The notes below the pieces were generated by a model that was not told the origin of the DNA, searched no databases, and worked only from the letters and a program-made list of their open reading frames with translations. Below, piece by piece: positions 1 through 10,950 of a DNA stretch of 64,000 nt (positions are counted from its first letter, which is position 1; the number at the start of each line of letters is the position of its first letter). Source of the DNA: Physcia stellaris (taxonomy: Eukaryota; Ascomycota; Lecanoromycetes; Caliciales; Physciaceae); the NCBI GenBank assembly GCA_018902385.1, contig JABSSW010000037.1:186001-250000 (forward strand), written 5' to 3'. The translations under genes were made by a program, and so were the position numbers.

Positions 1-15
1 ATACGCTAACCCCAG

Positions 16-410
16 AAACCAGACACCACCCGCAGCGCGCCAGTTCTACGTCTCGAAAGTCGAGGAACTGGGCAAGAACCTCGGGGAGCTGGAAGCGATC
101 GTGCAGCAGAAGAACGGGAATTTGAGGGTCGTTGAGGATGGTTAGTTCTCCCCCTCCGCCCCCACCTCCCTTCCTCTTTTCCCTTTTTCGTGGTTTTTTG
201 GTAAGGGGCTGGTTTGCTTGTTGCTGCTTTTATAGGGAGCGGCCATTTCTTTGGTTTTGGTGCGGTCGATTCGGTTACAGGTGGGCGGGTGCGGTGATCT
301 TCGTTTGCTGATTCAGGTTTGGCGATTCAGTTTTACGGGAGAAAGTCATCAGCGAGCAGAGTGCTGGGGGGAATGGGGAGGGAAAGGCTGTGGGGGCTGC
401 GACTGGATAG
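16..410 (+). CDS. GIM5/PFD5: Prefoldin subunit 5 (alpha class), 3' end
   Basis: This is the C-terminal part of a prefoldin alpha-class subunit, a component of the hexameric cytosolic chaperone that passes unfolded actin and tubulin to CCT. The first visible exon starts after an acceptor at 14-15 (preceded by GCTAAC) and runs 16-140; the last exon is 331-410, with TAG at 408-410. The joined reading contains FYVSKVEELGKN, IVQQKNGNLRVVEDVLREKV and a short Gly/Ala-rich tail, matching the C-terminal coiled coil of the family. Splicing the 190-nt intron is required, because reading straight through gives a stop just before the conserved VLR.K motif. The N-terminus lies left of the window. Confidence 0.85.
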
Positions 411-1707
411 GAATGGTGCGTGTACCCGAGTTCCTTGCCTTTTCCCTTGGTCTGAGGCTGGGGCAAGTTGTTGTCTGCAGACGACAAGTCTGCTCTGTGA
501 GGGTTTTGTCTGCAGACGAAATGTATGCTTCCTCGCAGCAAACTCGCCGATCTCCTGAATTGCATTCGTGAGGTTCTGGAGAAAGAGGTTGGCCATGAGG
601 GATAGCTGCTGGTCAATGGCCTCTACAGAGACGTCGAGATGTTCTAGTGTGTCTCGTCTATTGTGAATAATGATCTGTACGTATCCTCATCCCAGCTCGC
701 TACAAAATACACACTTACTCGAGAATCCCTAGCTAGCTAGCTTAGCAACATCGAAAATTCACTTGAATGGCTAGAGAAATGCTCCCAGCTGGCAGGCATC
801 TAAGAATTCCCTCCAGGCTTCTAATCCGAAAAGTTACGTTGCTTTGCTGGTGATCAATGGGCCCATTGGGTTGACTTGTCACTATCCACCAATCAAGAGA
901 ATCGATCTGATCTGGAAAGGAACAAACACCTTTCTGGTAGCTTTGAAATACATAAGAATTGGTAGTAAGTTGGGTGTATTTCACCTCTTTCATAATTACA
1001 GACGTAGTAAGAGCCACTTATTGGACGCGAACATCTACTCGCCATAGCCGAAACTTAAAGTAGAGTCATATAAAACCAGCTAAAGCGCGGGAACGAGGAA
1101 GCTTAAAGTTACCAACAACACCGTTTTTGTACCACTCATTTTCGTCTACCGTGTGTAATTCTATGGCCTGGTATGGTGCACAGGTTCTTTGAGGTATCTT
1201 CAACAGGCTTTACCCTCTGAGTACTATCAAGATGTATCCCCGTTATTGGAACGAAGCATTAGACTGGTACTCACTACCTTACTCATGTCAACCCATCCCA
1301 GTCACGGGAAGCCGTCTCTTCGATCAGATCAGGATTTAAATTAGCCTACATCATGGCGTCATTTCATCTAAGCCATTGGTATACTGCTACAGTTTCTTAG
1401 AATGAGTGAGTATTACACATACCATCGGTGAATATCCTGCCTCAGCGGCGCTTAAAGACTGGAAAAGCCGAGCATTGGATATCCTGTTCCTAAAGGAGGG
1501 AGGCCAGCTTCACATGGAATCTTCGGTTAAGCTTCACCTTCAAACCTTTGAGAGCCGTTTCACCTCGTCCTTACGCATCTTATCTCTACGAAGCAACAAT
1601 ACCCACTCCCCAGCCTAGAGTTCGACTCCTGCTCTCAGAGCTAACTTACCTACTCCCTCAAACCTATCGAGCTCTTCACAGTTTCACCATCCTTACTTAA
1701 ATTAACA
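411..1707. other. Intergenic region, about 1.3 kb
   Basis: No convincing coding frame was seen on either strand. It should hold the 3' UTR of prefoldin subunit 5 and the promoter of the gene starting at 1708. A 14-bp repeat pair lies at 471-519. Confidence 0.6.
471..519. repeat. Pair of 14-bp direct repeats with palindromic core
   Basis: TTGTCTGCAGACGA occurs at 471-484 and again at 506-519. Each copy contains the palindrome GTCTGCAGAC. The pair sits just downstream of the prefoldin gene. Function unknown. Confidence 0.8.
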
Positions 1708-4052
1708 ATGCCTATCCGTGAGAAAGAGAACGCCAAGATTTGGCAGCTGGACGCCAGCAACAAGCAATCGACGAAACAGACTGATGATGAGTCGGACGAT
1801 AACCTCGAAAACGGTACTGCGGGCCTTTCCACAGCTTTGTTGAACAATCGTTTCGCCGCAATTGCTGCTACTCCCACAAAGCCCAAAATCGGTGATCGAC
1901 CACCGAACAGAACCCCCAAACCGAAACCAAGAACCCCTGGAAGAACTGTTCTCCCATCTCCTAAAGCACAATTACTCCCTGTTCGTACGCGACCAACACC
2001 TGGCCCGCAGCGTCTACCTGTGGGCCAGACAACAGCTTACCCGATTCCGGCAATCCGCAAAGAGCCGGCTAAGAAGATCACGTTCTCCACAAAAAAGGAC
2101 AATGCTGCTAAAACTGCTTTCCGCAAAGGCAAATTGCAGGATGCGACTTTCACTCTCAGTAAGGAGAGTGACAAAATCGAGCCCGATCGTTCCAAGATGT
2201 ATGCCCGCCTTGAGGAGATTGGCGTACGGTTTGGCTCATTCGTTCGACCACCTCAGTATCTTAAAGATCGCACACTACTCATTTGGGGTGACGAGAAACA
2301 AGTCGCCCAGACCATTGTTGAATTAAAGCACTGGGCTTCCCTAGCTGACGGTGATGTCCGAGGTGCACGTGAGACCATATTGGCACAGGCTAGCCGGGAC
2401 AAATTTGGGAAAACCGGCGAGCTTGCTCTAAAGCAAGAACGAGACCTGGATAGGAAACTAAAAAATGCGGCTGCAATGCAGCAGTTCCAGAAGGACCCAG
2501 CTGACGGGCAGCAATTTGGGTACCAAGGCTACTTCCTTTGGCCATCGGACGAAGTAAAACCTGAAGATCTACTTGGGTCCAACTGTGAGGCTTTTGACCC
2601 TATCCGGACTTACATGCATTCCCACGTTGTTTGGGAGCCCCAGCTGTCAGGCTTCAAGATATTGTCAGACAATGAGCTAGCCGTACAACATGCCATTAAG
2701 CGGATTGAGGGCACAATGAGGGAGTACGCAGCTCGGAGTAGCACCACCTACGCATTCAACGTAGTTCACTTCCCCGAAGCCTCGAGTATGCTGCAGGATG
2801 TCAAGACACTATCTGGCTCTCCATTAAGTGGTAGCACCAAAGCTAGCATGGTTCCGGTCCTGACTGGTGAAGCCCTCATTGGCGATGCACTTACGACATT
2901 CCAGACCGAGAGAGAAGAGCTTGTGGCTGGAAACAAGCGAAAGATGCAGAGGACTTTGAGTAAAATTATTGGACGACTACCACCTTTCCGTGGACGACTG
3001 CGGATGCGCGTATATTTCGGAATTTTCACTCTAGACACCATTCAATGGCCCGGAGGAGCGCCAACTATACCATATTCAAAGTTTGCTAGCAGTGTTATCA
3101 ACCCGGCGACTAGTACTGGTACTGTAGTTCGAGAGTAAGGACTGCCATGACCACTCCATCACTACTACGCTAATATTTAGTCCAAGCTTACAACTTCAGG
3201 ACACTCCTGAAACGCTTATCAGCCGATGCACCGGCCCACTAGGATGCTTCGAACTTAAAGGCAGTCGATACGCCGCAGACGATGGGATTACACCCATATA
3301 CACAGGGCGCTTTATGTTCCGGTCGAATGAAACTGGATCTGTAAACCTTGAAGTGGAGCTTAACAAGTCATTGAGCGGAGATACCATCTATGAAGTATCT
3401 CGCAGCCAGTGGACCCGAGACGACCGGGCGGAAACGAGCTCACCATACGATGTCAACGTCGTTCAGCCCACTGGGTAAGCTGATCCATATCATGATTGGG
3501 TATAAAAATTCATTCCCTCTGACCGGGTGCAGTGGCTGTTCTTGGAAACTGCAGATCGCCCACGAAACCAACGTCGACGAGACACGTATCACACCTCGAA
3601 TGGCAGACTTTGCCGGCAGCGTCAACTACAAAGCTCCTCCTGACGATATCCGACCCGAACTCACAGGCTGCAAGGTCTTCAAGCATGCGTTCAACCTGCA
3701 ATATGAGAGTTTCGAGCAAAAGACGGCGATACAATTCCAGCACAAAGATAATAGTGCCTGGATCTTCGAGTTTGCTCGCTACGACACCTTCAGCCCGAAT
3801 ATCAGCACTGCGTCGTCAGAGGCACAGTGGGGAGCTTCTCTCTGGAACACTGAATGGGACACTATCCTTGCCGAGAATGACAACCTTGGCATTGGCGTTG
3901 CAGCGAAATGGGAACCGAAGCTGGACAAATTCTTCCCAGGTGATAGCCAAACTATCGACCTTGGGGTGGACGGCTTTCAAGACTTCTTGCATAAGGTTCA
4001 AGATGTCACGACGTTGCTTGACGACATGAAAAACCTCCCCAGGCACCAGTGA
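1708..4052 (+). CDS. Conserved fungal protein (DUF7905-like), 746 aa
   Basis: Exons are 1708-3134, 3181-3474 and 3533-4052, joined in phase by short GT-AG introns of 46 and 58 nt. The start ATG at 1708 opens a basic, Pro-rich, probably disordered first 130 residues. The rest is folded-looking, with a motif near FLWPSDEVKPEDLLG followed by EAFDPIRTY that I recall from uncharacterised ascomycete proteins annotated DUF7905. There is no catalytic signature, signal peptide or membrane segment. The middle (about residues 150-350) has alternating segments that could be KH-like RNA-binding folds, but that is inference. Function unknown. Confidence 0.8.
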
Positions 4053-4421
4053 GTCGAACAAATCTGGCGCGCTGATGGGCTGCTTATTGCATTTCTTATA
4101 TGGCTGTACAGCAGTAGCTTGAGCAGTGGTTCGGCGAGACGGCTGCCAAGGAAGGTCATGGTCAAAAATACAACAAGCATTGAGACTGAGCAGCATTATC
4201 TGTCTGGCGGCGTTAGCTCGAACTTTATTACAAATGTAGCATTCTTCGGATAAGAATTGTCCATTTCTATGAGCAGTATCCATAGCTGACAGGTGGGAGG
4301 CATGCATGCTACCATGTTTTGATAGCTGATATCGCATAAAAGGCTATATTTTCATCTTGGTAAGCTCAATCGGTTGACAAAATATGCCACTGAAAGCTCG
4401 GCGGAGACCTCGTATCCTACT
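4053..4421. other. Convergent 3' intergenic spacer
   Basis: This lies between the 3' ends of two convergent genes. No gene was seen. Confidence 0.6.
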
Positions 4422-5172
4422 TCACGGCTTACGATTCGATGAAGTTGGAGTAACGCCGCCAGCATTTACACCTGTACCAGCAGCGCCACTCGTGGCCTTT
4501 GGCTTCCTCTTGAAAATCCTCTTGATAGCGTTTGTGGAAGGAATAATAGCGACCCTCGCGAACCAGGGCGTAGCCCAAACACTGAGGATCAACCGGAATG
4601 GAAGAAGTGCCTTCGTAATTGCATAAGCCGTTGCGAACCTGCACCAACTTTAGACGAGCTCTCAATCACCCGAGTTTCTTCGAGGACGGTTATGCAATTG
4701 GTGGTATGACTTACTCAATGACGATTCTGACCCCTCCTTCACCTCTTCCCCACCACTTGTATCTTTTGGCCTGATCATGTCCGAGCCAGCCCTTTTTCCT
4801 GAAATAGTTGCCAAACTTCTCAACGCCATCGCTGACCCACTTGCCTTCGCTGATGTAGGGTGGCAGCCATTGTGTGTAATGGAAGACACCGGCTAGTCCC
4901 AGCAAAGGTACCACAGCCGTCAGTTCGTGCAATAGAAGAAAAGCGCTGATGTGAGTGAAAGGGGCATTTGCCAGAGGCGTCGTATACCGCTGAAGAAATC
5001 TTGGAAGACGAGATATGACGCGGTCAACTCGCGACCGAGCTTTTTGAGAAGTCTCGGAATTCAGCTTAGCTGGATTGTCGGAGTAGGGACGTCGTCGAAT
5101 AGGGTGTCTTAGCAGACGCGCTGCATTTGCAACCTGGAGGCGTACAATTCGAGGATGAGCATGTCGAAGCAT
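4422..5172 (-). CDS. Mitochondrial FAM210/DUF1279 family protein, 224 aa
   Basis: Exons on the minus strand are 5172-4715 and 4638-4422, with a 76-nt intron. The N-terminus is Arg-rich and acid-poor (RLLRHPIRRRPYSDN), as expected of a mitochondrial presequence. The DUF1279 core follows: TPLANAPFTH, a hydrophobic segment with HELTAVVPLLGLAGVFHYT, then GVEKFGNYFRKKGW. Across the splice it reads into ATAYAITKALLP and a second hydrophobic stretch with SVWATPWFARV. Human FAM210A/B and yeast Mrx11 share this domain; they are mitochondrial membrane proteins tied to mitochondrial translation, whose chemistry is unknown. It is transcribed divergently from ORC1, 319 bp away. Confidence 0.87.
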
Positions 5173-5491
5173 GTCAACGGGAAGGATTGGATGGAAGATT
5201 GCTGGAGTGCGGTAATATCATCGTTTGGTCCATTGATCAAAAGCAGCCTGTGTTATCTGCATAGAGTTACTGTGCAACTTTGGCCGACTGCTTCGTATAA
5301 AACATCGTTCTTCAGAGAGAGAGCCGCATGTCAATCCAGGGTAGTGATGTCTGGCCGCTTGTGCATTCCTAATCTGGAACAAAGTGCTTGCATTAGCGCA
5401 AACGCGTCCAAACTCAAGTCGCGTCTCCCAACCAAAGCCCTCAGGTGCTCTTAGACTCTCCATCTCTAGCTTTTCGATCGAAACAGAAATA
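5173..5491. promoter_or_regulatory. Divergent promoter region FAM210-like / ORC1
   Basis: This 319-bp spacer between two divergent start codons must carry both promoters. No specific element was recognised. Confidence 0.45.
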
Positions 5492-7981
5492 ATGCCTCAC
5501 AAGATTCCGAGCACTAAGTCGCAAACCTCCAAGGCTGAACGTGCTCGACAACTTCTCTCCGGCGGAGGTGTCATCCGCGAAGACTCAGACGATGAGCTCG
5601 GCTTCGACGATCTCCCCTGGGAGTGGATCTACTCGGAGGACAACACCAGCGAAGATGAAGCTCAAGAAATCGTCGGTGCCCGCATGGGCGCTTTCGAATG
5701 CATGATCGGTGACTGTGTGCTCCTGAAAGCGGAAGGCACGCACGAGGCATGGATAGGATTGATATGTGATTTCGAAGAAGACGAGGAGGAGGGGAAGATG
5801 GCCAACTTCATGTGGTTTTCAACGGAAAGGGAGATCAGGAACAAGCAAAAGAAGCGTACAGATGCATTGCCTGTGGGTGTAGACCCAGATTGAAGGGAAT
5901 CTGAGGCTGATTGTTGGCGTAGAATGAGGTCTACATTACCCCATCATGGGATCTGAATCCATTGGTGTCTATCAATGGGAAGGCTACCATCTTGTCTACG
6001 CCTTCTTTCAACAAGCGATATCCTTCTGGACGCGTACCTCGGTCTTCCAAAGAATACGGCAAGGTCTTCATTTGCCGTAGAGGTTGCAACACTCGGACAG
6101 CTACCTACACGGAAGAGTTCGACTGGGAAAGTATCTACCAAGGATCGCCAGATATACCTGCCCTAATTCAGCGAGTACAAGATCAAACAAAGGCTACGAG
6201 GAAGAGGAAGAGGAAAGAAGACTATCCAGAGGAAGAAGCCGTGGATGTCTGTACGACAGCTACGAATGGTGCAATGCGTACGCTGACCTTCTGTAGTGGG
6301 AACCTAAGAGTGATGGCGAGGAGCCAAAAACACCCAGCAAGCGACGAAAGACCCAGCAAGCTTCGACGCCGAGCTCCAAGTCTAGACGCACCCCACAGAA
6401 ATACACCACGCCACAGCACAGACGGTAAGCATTAGTTTTTCTTCCTTTAGATAAAAGCTAACGTTCCGTCAGAGTCATCGTCAAGAAACCACTCGAATTC
6501 ACCCCACTCGGCACCCGCATCCTCTCCCCAACCCACACCACCGCTTCCCCCTTCCAAATTGCTCGCACGACCCTTCATGTCTCCTCAGTTCCCCCTTCCC
6601 TCCCTTGCCGCAATGCTGAATTCTCCACCGTCTACGAACACCTCGAAGCTGCCATCTCCGCCGGATCCGGCTCCTGTATCTACATCTCCGGCACGCCCGG
6701 CACGGGCAAAACGGCTACGGTGCGTGAAGTCGTCGCGCAACTAAATGCGAGTGTCCAAGCAGAAGAGTTGGATGACTTCATCTTCGTCGAGATCAATGGG
6801 ATGAAGGTTACGGATCCCCATCAGGCATATTCGCTTCTTTGGGAGGCGTTGAGGGGGGAGAGGGTTAGTCCGTCACAGGCGTTGGGCTTGCTGGAGAGAG
6901 AATTTGATCGGCCCAGTCCGAGACGGGTGCCTTGTGTGGTGCTGATGGATGAGCTGGACCAACTTGTGACGAAAAATCAGAGCGTGATGTATAACTTCTT
7001 CAACTGGCCTGGCCTGCGGCATAGTCGGTTGATTGTCCTTGCGGTGGCCAATACGATGGATTTGCCTGAACGGACGTTGAGTAATAAGATTAGTAGTCGT
7101 CTCGGTACGCGTTCCCTTCCTGTCTTCTCTCTTATTGCACCGAGTATCATGACGCCTGCGATGATTCCACTGACCCTTTTGAAACAGGACTCACTCGCAT
7201 AACCTTCCCAGGTTACACCCATGAGCAACTCATGACCATCATCCAGTCCCGCCTCACCTCCGTTCCCGCCCACATCGTCGATCCAGACGCCATCCAATTT
7301 GCCAGCCGCAAGGTCGCTGCCGTGAGCGGAGACGCTCGCCGTGCCTTGGACATATGCCGTCGAGCGGTAGAGATTGCAGAGGGCGAAGCAGCAGCTGCTC
7401 AGAACCCGCTGCTAGCGACTCCAAGTAAGAATCGGAAGAATGGCGGGGAGATCATTGACGGTGTGACAAAGCAGAAAGGAGGCAAAGTGACGATAGCGAC
7501 GATCAAGCAGGCTATCAACGAGGCGACGAGCAGTCCGCTGCAGCAGTATGTGAAGGCCTTACCCCTAGCCTCGAAAGTGTTTCTCGCAGCGATCTTGGCG
7601 CGGACAAGGAGAAGTGGCGTCAGTGAGTGCGTGATGGCTGATGTAATTGAGGAGGCGAAGCGGCTGGGGCTTATGGCTGCAGATAATCCAATGGTTCAGG
7701 AGATGTTGTTGACGGACGTCAGTCTCTCGTCGCAGGAGAGTTCAAACCTTAAGAGTACGCCGAGTAAGAAGGCGAAGCTCGCTGCAGCGATTTTACCTAG
7801 AATGCTAGGTATGGGAAGCGCTGCTACTGAGTTGGCAGAGGCAGGCATCGTAGGCCTAGAAGGTGGTAGCGGGAGAAGAGGCGACAGGGTTGGCAAAGTG
7901 AGGCTGAGCGTGGGAGAGGAGGAGATCAGACTTGCACTGAGAGACGATGGGGAGGTGAAAGGCTTGGGATTTACGAGCTGA
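5492..7981 (+). CDS. ORC1: Origin recognition complex subunit 1, 752 aa
   Basis: Exons are 5492-5872, 5923-6246, 6297-6424, 6473-7104 and 7188-7981. An N-terminal BAH domain (about residues 35-190) begins at DDLPWEWIYS and includes VFICRRGCNTRTATYTEEF. A basic linker precedes the AAA+ domain: Walker A GTPGTGKT near residue 351, Walker B LMDELD near 437, then sensor-1 VLAVANTMDLPE. The C-terminal part carries the AAA+ lid and winged helix. ORC1 binds origin chromatin through the BAH domain and ATP within the ORC complex, and with Cdc6 loads the MCM helicase. The first two introns use weak donors (GTGGGT, GTCTGT) but keep the family frame. Its 3' end converges on PRP46, 137 bp away. Confidence 0.95.
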
Positions 7982-8118
7982 GTGTGGAGTTACCCCTGGA
8001 CATGTTTGTGTTAATTTTGATACCCCTGAGCGTATTGAAACTCGAATTGGATCTGCAACAGAAGAACAATGGCATTCGAAACCATCTGGGGTATCTTGAA
8101 TATGCTCGCTGAAATAAC

Positions 8119-9675
8119 CTAAAATTTTTGCCGGCCTAAAGTAGGCTTCCAATCTAGGGGATGTGTCTCCGGAGTCGCCTGGTCATCCTGTTTCCAGACT
8201 TTGATGGTTTTGTCCGTCTCGCCACAAATCAAACGTAGGCCAGTCTTATCAAACGTCGAGCTCATTAAACCAGTCTCAGCCTCCAAAGATCCAGGCTGAG
8301 CCGTGGTGTCCAAGGTCTGGTATCGATGGCCGGTCTTCCAGTCCCAAAAGCTAATTGAGCCGTTGTCACCTCCAGAGAAAAGAACATTGTCCTCGTTCAC
8401 AGCTAGTGTGTTGATAATCGCATTATGGCCTTCGAAATTCTGCATGAAAGCTCCTTCGGGACACTTCCACTGTTTGATACTTCCGGTACTTCCACTGGCG
8501 AAGGTCCATTCTGTCGGGTGAACGGCTAACGCTCTGACGCCTTTCTTGTGATGGGTCAATGTACCCATGGTCTTCCCAGCAGCCAAGTCCCACATTCTGA
8601 CGTGGGTATCGAGGGATGAGGTGATAACCTGGGGATCAGTCTCCTGACATTTGACATCTGTGACTGTCTGCCTGTGGCCGCTGAGGACGTGGATATTAGC
8701 TCGTGTCCGCATGTCCCACACCCGAGCGACGCCATCACGCCCACCAGTGACTAGGACGTCAAGGGTGGGATGCAGAGACATGGTATAGACGCCGCTTAGA
8801 TGCCCGTGATAATGTCTTATGACCTTATTCGTCTCCAGGTCCCAGCATTTAACCATCTTATCCTCAGCACACGAAAACAAGTACGGGTGCCGTGGCGAAA
8901 CAGCAAGCCCTCGTACTGTAGAGATGTGTCCAGTGAGTGTCAACCGTAGCGAGCCTGACGCCAGATCCCATATCTTGATCGTTCGATCTCCAGCACCACT
9001 AGCAAACCACTGGTTGTTAGGTTCTACAGCGAGAGCTCGTACCCATCCCAGATGTCCAGATATCACACGCATCAGCTTCCAGGGCGCATGCCATTCGGGC
9101 TTCGGTTGTTGTACAGTTTGCTTCCGTACTAAGCTCGACGACGGCAGGTTCCTCTGAGGGGTTGGCCCATTTGCGTTTGGTCCGCCGCCAGTGCCATTCG
9201 ATCGCAACGTAAGAGCTGTCGAGTGGCCTCCGCTACTTCCTACGTCGGCTTTCGCTGGTATGCCTTCGATTAATCTTGCAGTTTGGCTATCTGACGGTGT
9301 ATCTCCATTAGCTTCTGTCTTGACTCGTTTCCGCCTTGCCGCAACTGAAGCAGACGCAGATGCCTGTTTGGCAGCGAGTGCTGGTGGGAGTTCCCGCACG
9401 TCTTCATACTCGTTACGTATTCGCGATATTAGACCAGCACGATCGGCTGACTCGAAAGGGTCAATGGATGGAAGGGTGGGTCTTGTTGACGTGGATTGTG
9501 GTTCCGAAGTTGTAGGCAATGTGTATTGGGCGCCAAAGAGCTCTCTCGTCCGTTTTGCAGATGACCGAACATGAATCTGTACTTTCAGTCAGTAGATGTA
9601 ATTCGGGAAAGCTGGTCTGCGAAGACTTGCCTCTACAGGCGTGTGATCTTGGAGAGCTGGTAAGGCTTCGGCCAT
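8119..9675 (-). CDS. PRP46: Pre-mRNA-splicing factor Prp46/PRL1 (WD40), 500 aa
   Basis: The minus-strand first exon 9675-9631 encodes 15 residues; the second is 9576-8119. The intron between them (9577-9630) begins GC, with donor GAG|GCAAGT, and ends TACAG; this is the standard context of GC-AG introns and the splice is in phase, giving ..[18 protein letters not shown]. The N-terminal third is low-complexity; a seven-bladed WD40 propeller fills about residues 170-460 (for example [13 protein letters not shown] and [13 protein letters not shown]). Prp46/PLRG1 belongs to the NineTeen (Prp19) complex and contacts the activated spliceosome. It is divergent from NAS6. Confidence 0.93.
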
Positions 9676-9851
9676 GTCTATAGGTAGGGATCAGTCCGTG
9701 AACAACTTAAGCACTGGAGTCGCGAAGATAGGTAGATAGCCATGGTGAAGTGAAAGTTGTGAAGTATGCAGAAGTAAAGCGGAACGTTCCGTGCCTCATG
9801 TTTATAAGAGCTCGGGTGTGGAGAGAGAGTTGCCCCACAAACCAGTTCAAG
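9676..9851. promoter_or_regulatory. Short bidirectional promoter PRP46 / NAS6
   Basis: Only 176 bp separate the two divergent ATGs, so both genes must share promoter sequence. No named element was recognised. Confidence 0.5.
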
Positions 9852-10861
9852 ATGGAGGCAGAGCAGCAGTCAAAGTATGCATTACACGAGGCAGCGAGAG
9901 AAGGCAGAAGTAAGACTTCTTTGCGAACATGTTATGCAGCTAATAGTCACTCTTACAAACAGCTGCTGCGGTCGAATCGTTATTGAATGTATGCGTAATC
10001 CCCCATTCCTCCAACGCTGAAACCTTTCCCCGACTGATCACCATTGTCCTACGACCAGGCAAACCCTCGATCAGCTACACTTCGCGACGATGACGAACGC
10101 CTTCCGATACACTGGGCTTGTTCTTACAACCACCTCGACATAGTGGAATTGCTCGTCTCGCGCAAAGACTTTGATCCTGATGTTCAAGACGGCTCGGGAT
10201 GGACCCCACTCATGGTCGCCTCCAGCCTGCAAGAAGGGGATGACCTGGTCGACCTCCTACTGAACAAAGGGGCGGATGTAGATTGTAAAAGTTGGTTGTC
10301 CCTCAAAAGGCTTGGTTGCAAAGCGGATGCTGATGGCTAGCCGCATTGAAGACTACGGCGGCCAGACGGCACTCCATTTTACAGCATCCAAGAACAATCT
10401 TGAGACGGCTCGGAAGCTCATTGCGCACAAAGCCACTGCTCGTATCAAGGACAGACGAGGACAGCTACCTCTCCATCGTGCTGCTGCAGTAGGATCCGTA
10501 CCCTTGGTAAAATTACTTCTTGATTCTAAGAGCCCCGTGAATGCGACCGACAGCGCAGGATACACGGCATTGCACCACGGTATCCGATCCTGTTATCCAC
10601 AATCTGGAGTAAATCGCTAATAGATTTTGGAAGCCATTGCCGAAGGACACGGAGACACAGCTTTACTGCTGTTGAAAGCTGGAGCCGAGACTGACAAGAG
10701 AGACGTTGACGGGCAACTGGCGATAGATCTTGCTCCAGAGAAGAAGGTGCGTTCCTGCCGCTGCTAGAATGCCAGATGGCCATACTGATGTCGGTGCGAA
10801 GATCAGAAAGTTTATTCTGCAGGAAGCCGAGCGTGAAGGAATTGACGTTGTTGAAAAATAG
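9852..10861 (+). CDS. NAS6: Gankyrin/Nas6, 26S proteasome assembly chaperone, 238 aa
   Basis: Six exons: 9852-9909, 9963-9988 (26 nt), 10059-10290, 10352-10579, 10634-10746 and 10802-10861. The translation is a run of ankyrin repeats: ERLPIHWACSYNHLDIVELL, GSGWTPLMVASS, GGQTALHFTASKNNLETARK, RGQLPLHRAAAVGSVPLVKL, AGYTALHHAIAEGHGDTALL, and a C-terminal cap ILQEAEREGIDVVEK. Size and repeat order match yeast Nas6 and human PSMD10, which bind Rpt3 of the proteasome base during assembly. Some acceptors lie at the second of two AG positions; I chose those giving the repeat consensus. Its 3' end lies 89 bp from SGM1. Confidence 0.92.
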
Positions 10862-10950
10862 CTGCACGACCTCCAGTAACTTGTGCCCAAATTTTTCATA
10901 ATGCTTGTCAATAGGCCCCCACGGTACGTCGGTTGCTGCCCACAATTTTC

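Noticed and set aside
1600-1650. B-box-like GAGTTCGACTCC
   Set aside because: No matching A box or stems were found nearby, so no tRNA is called.
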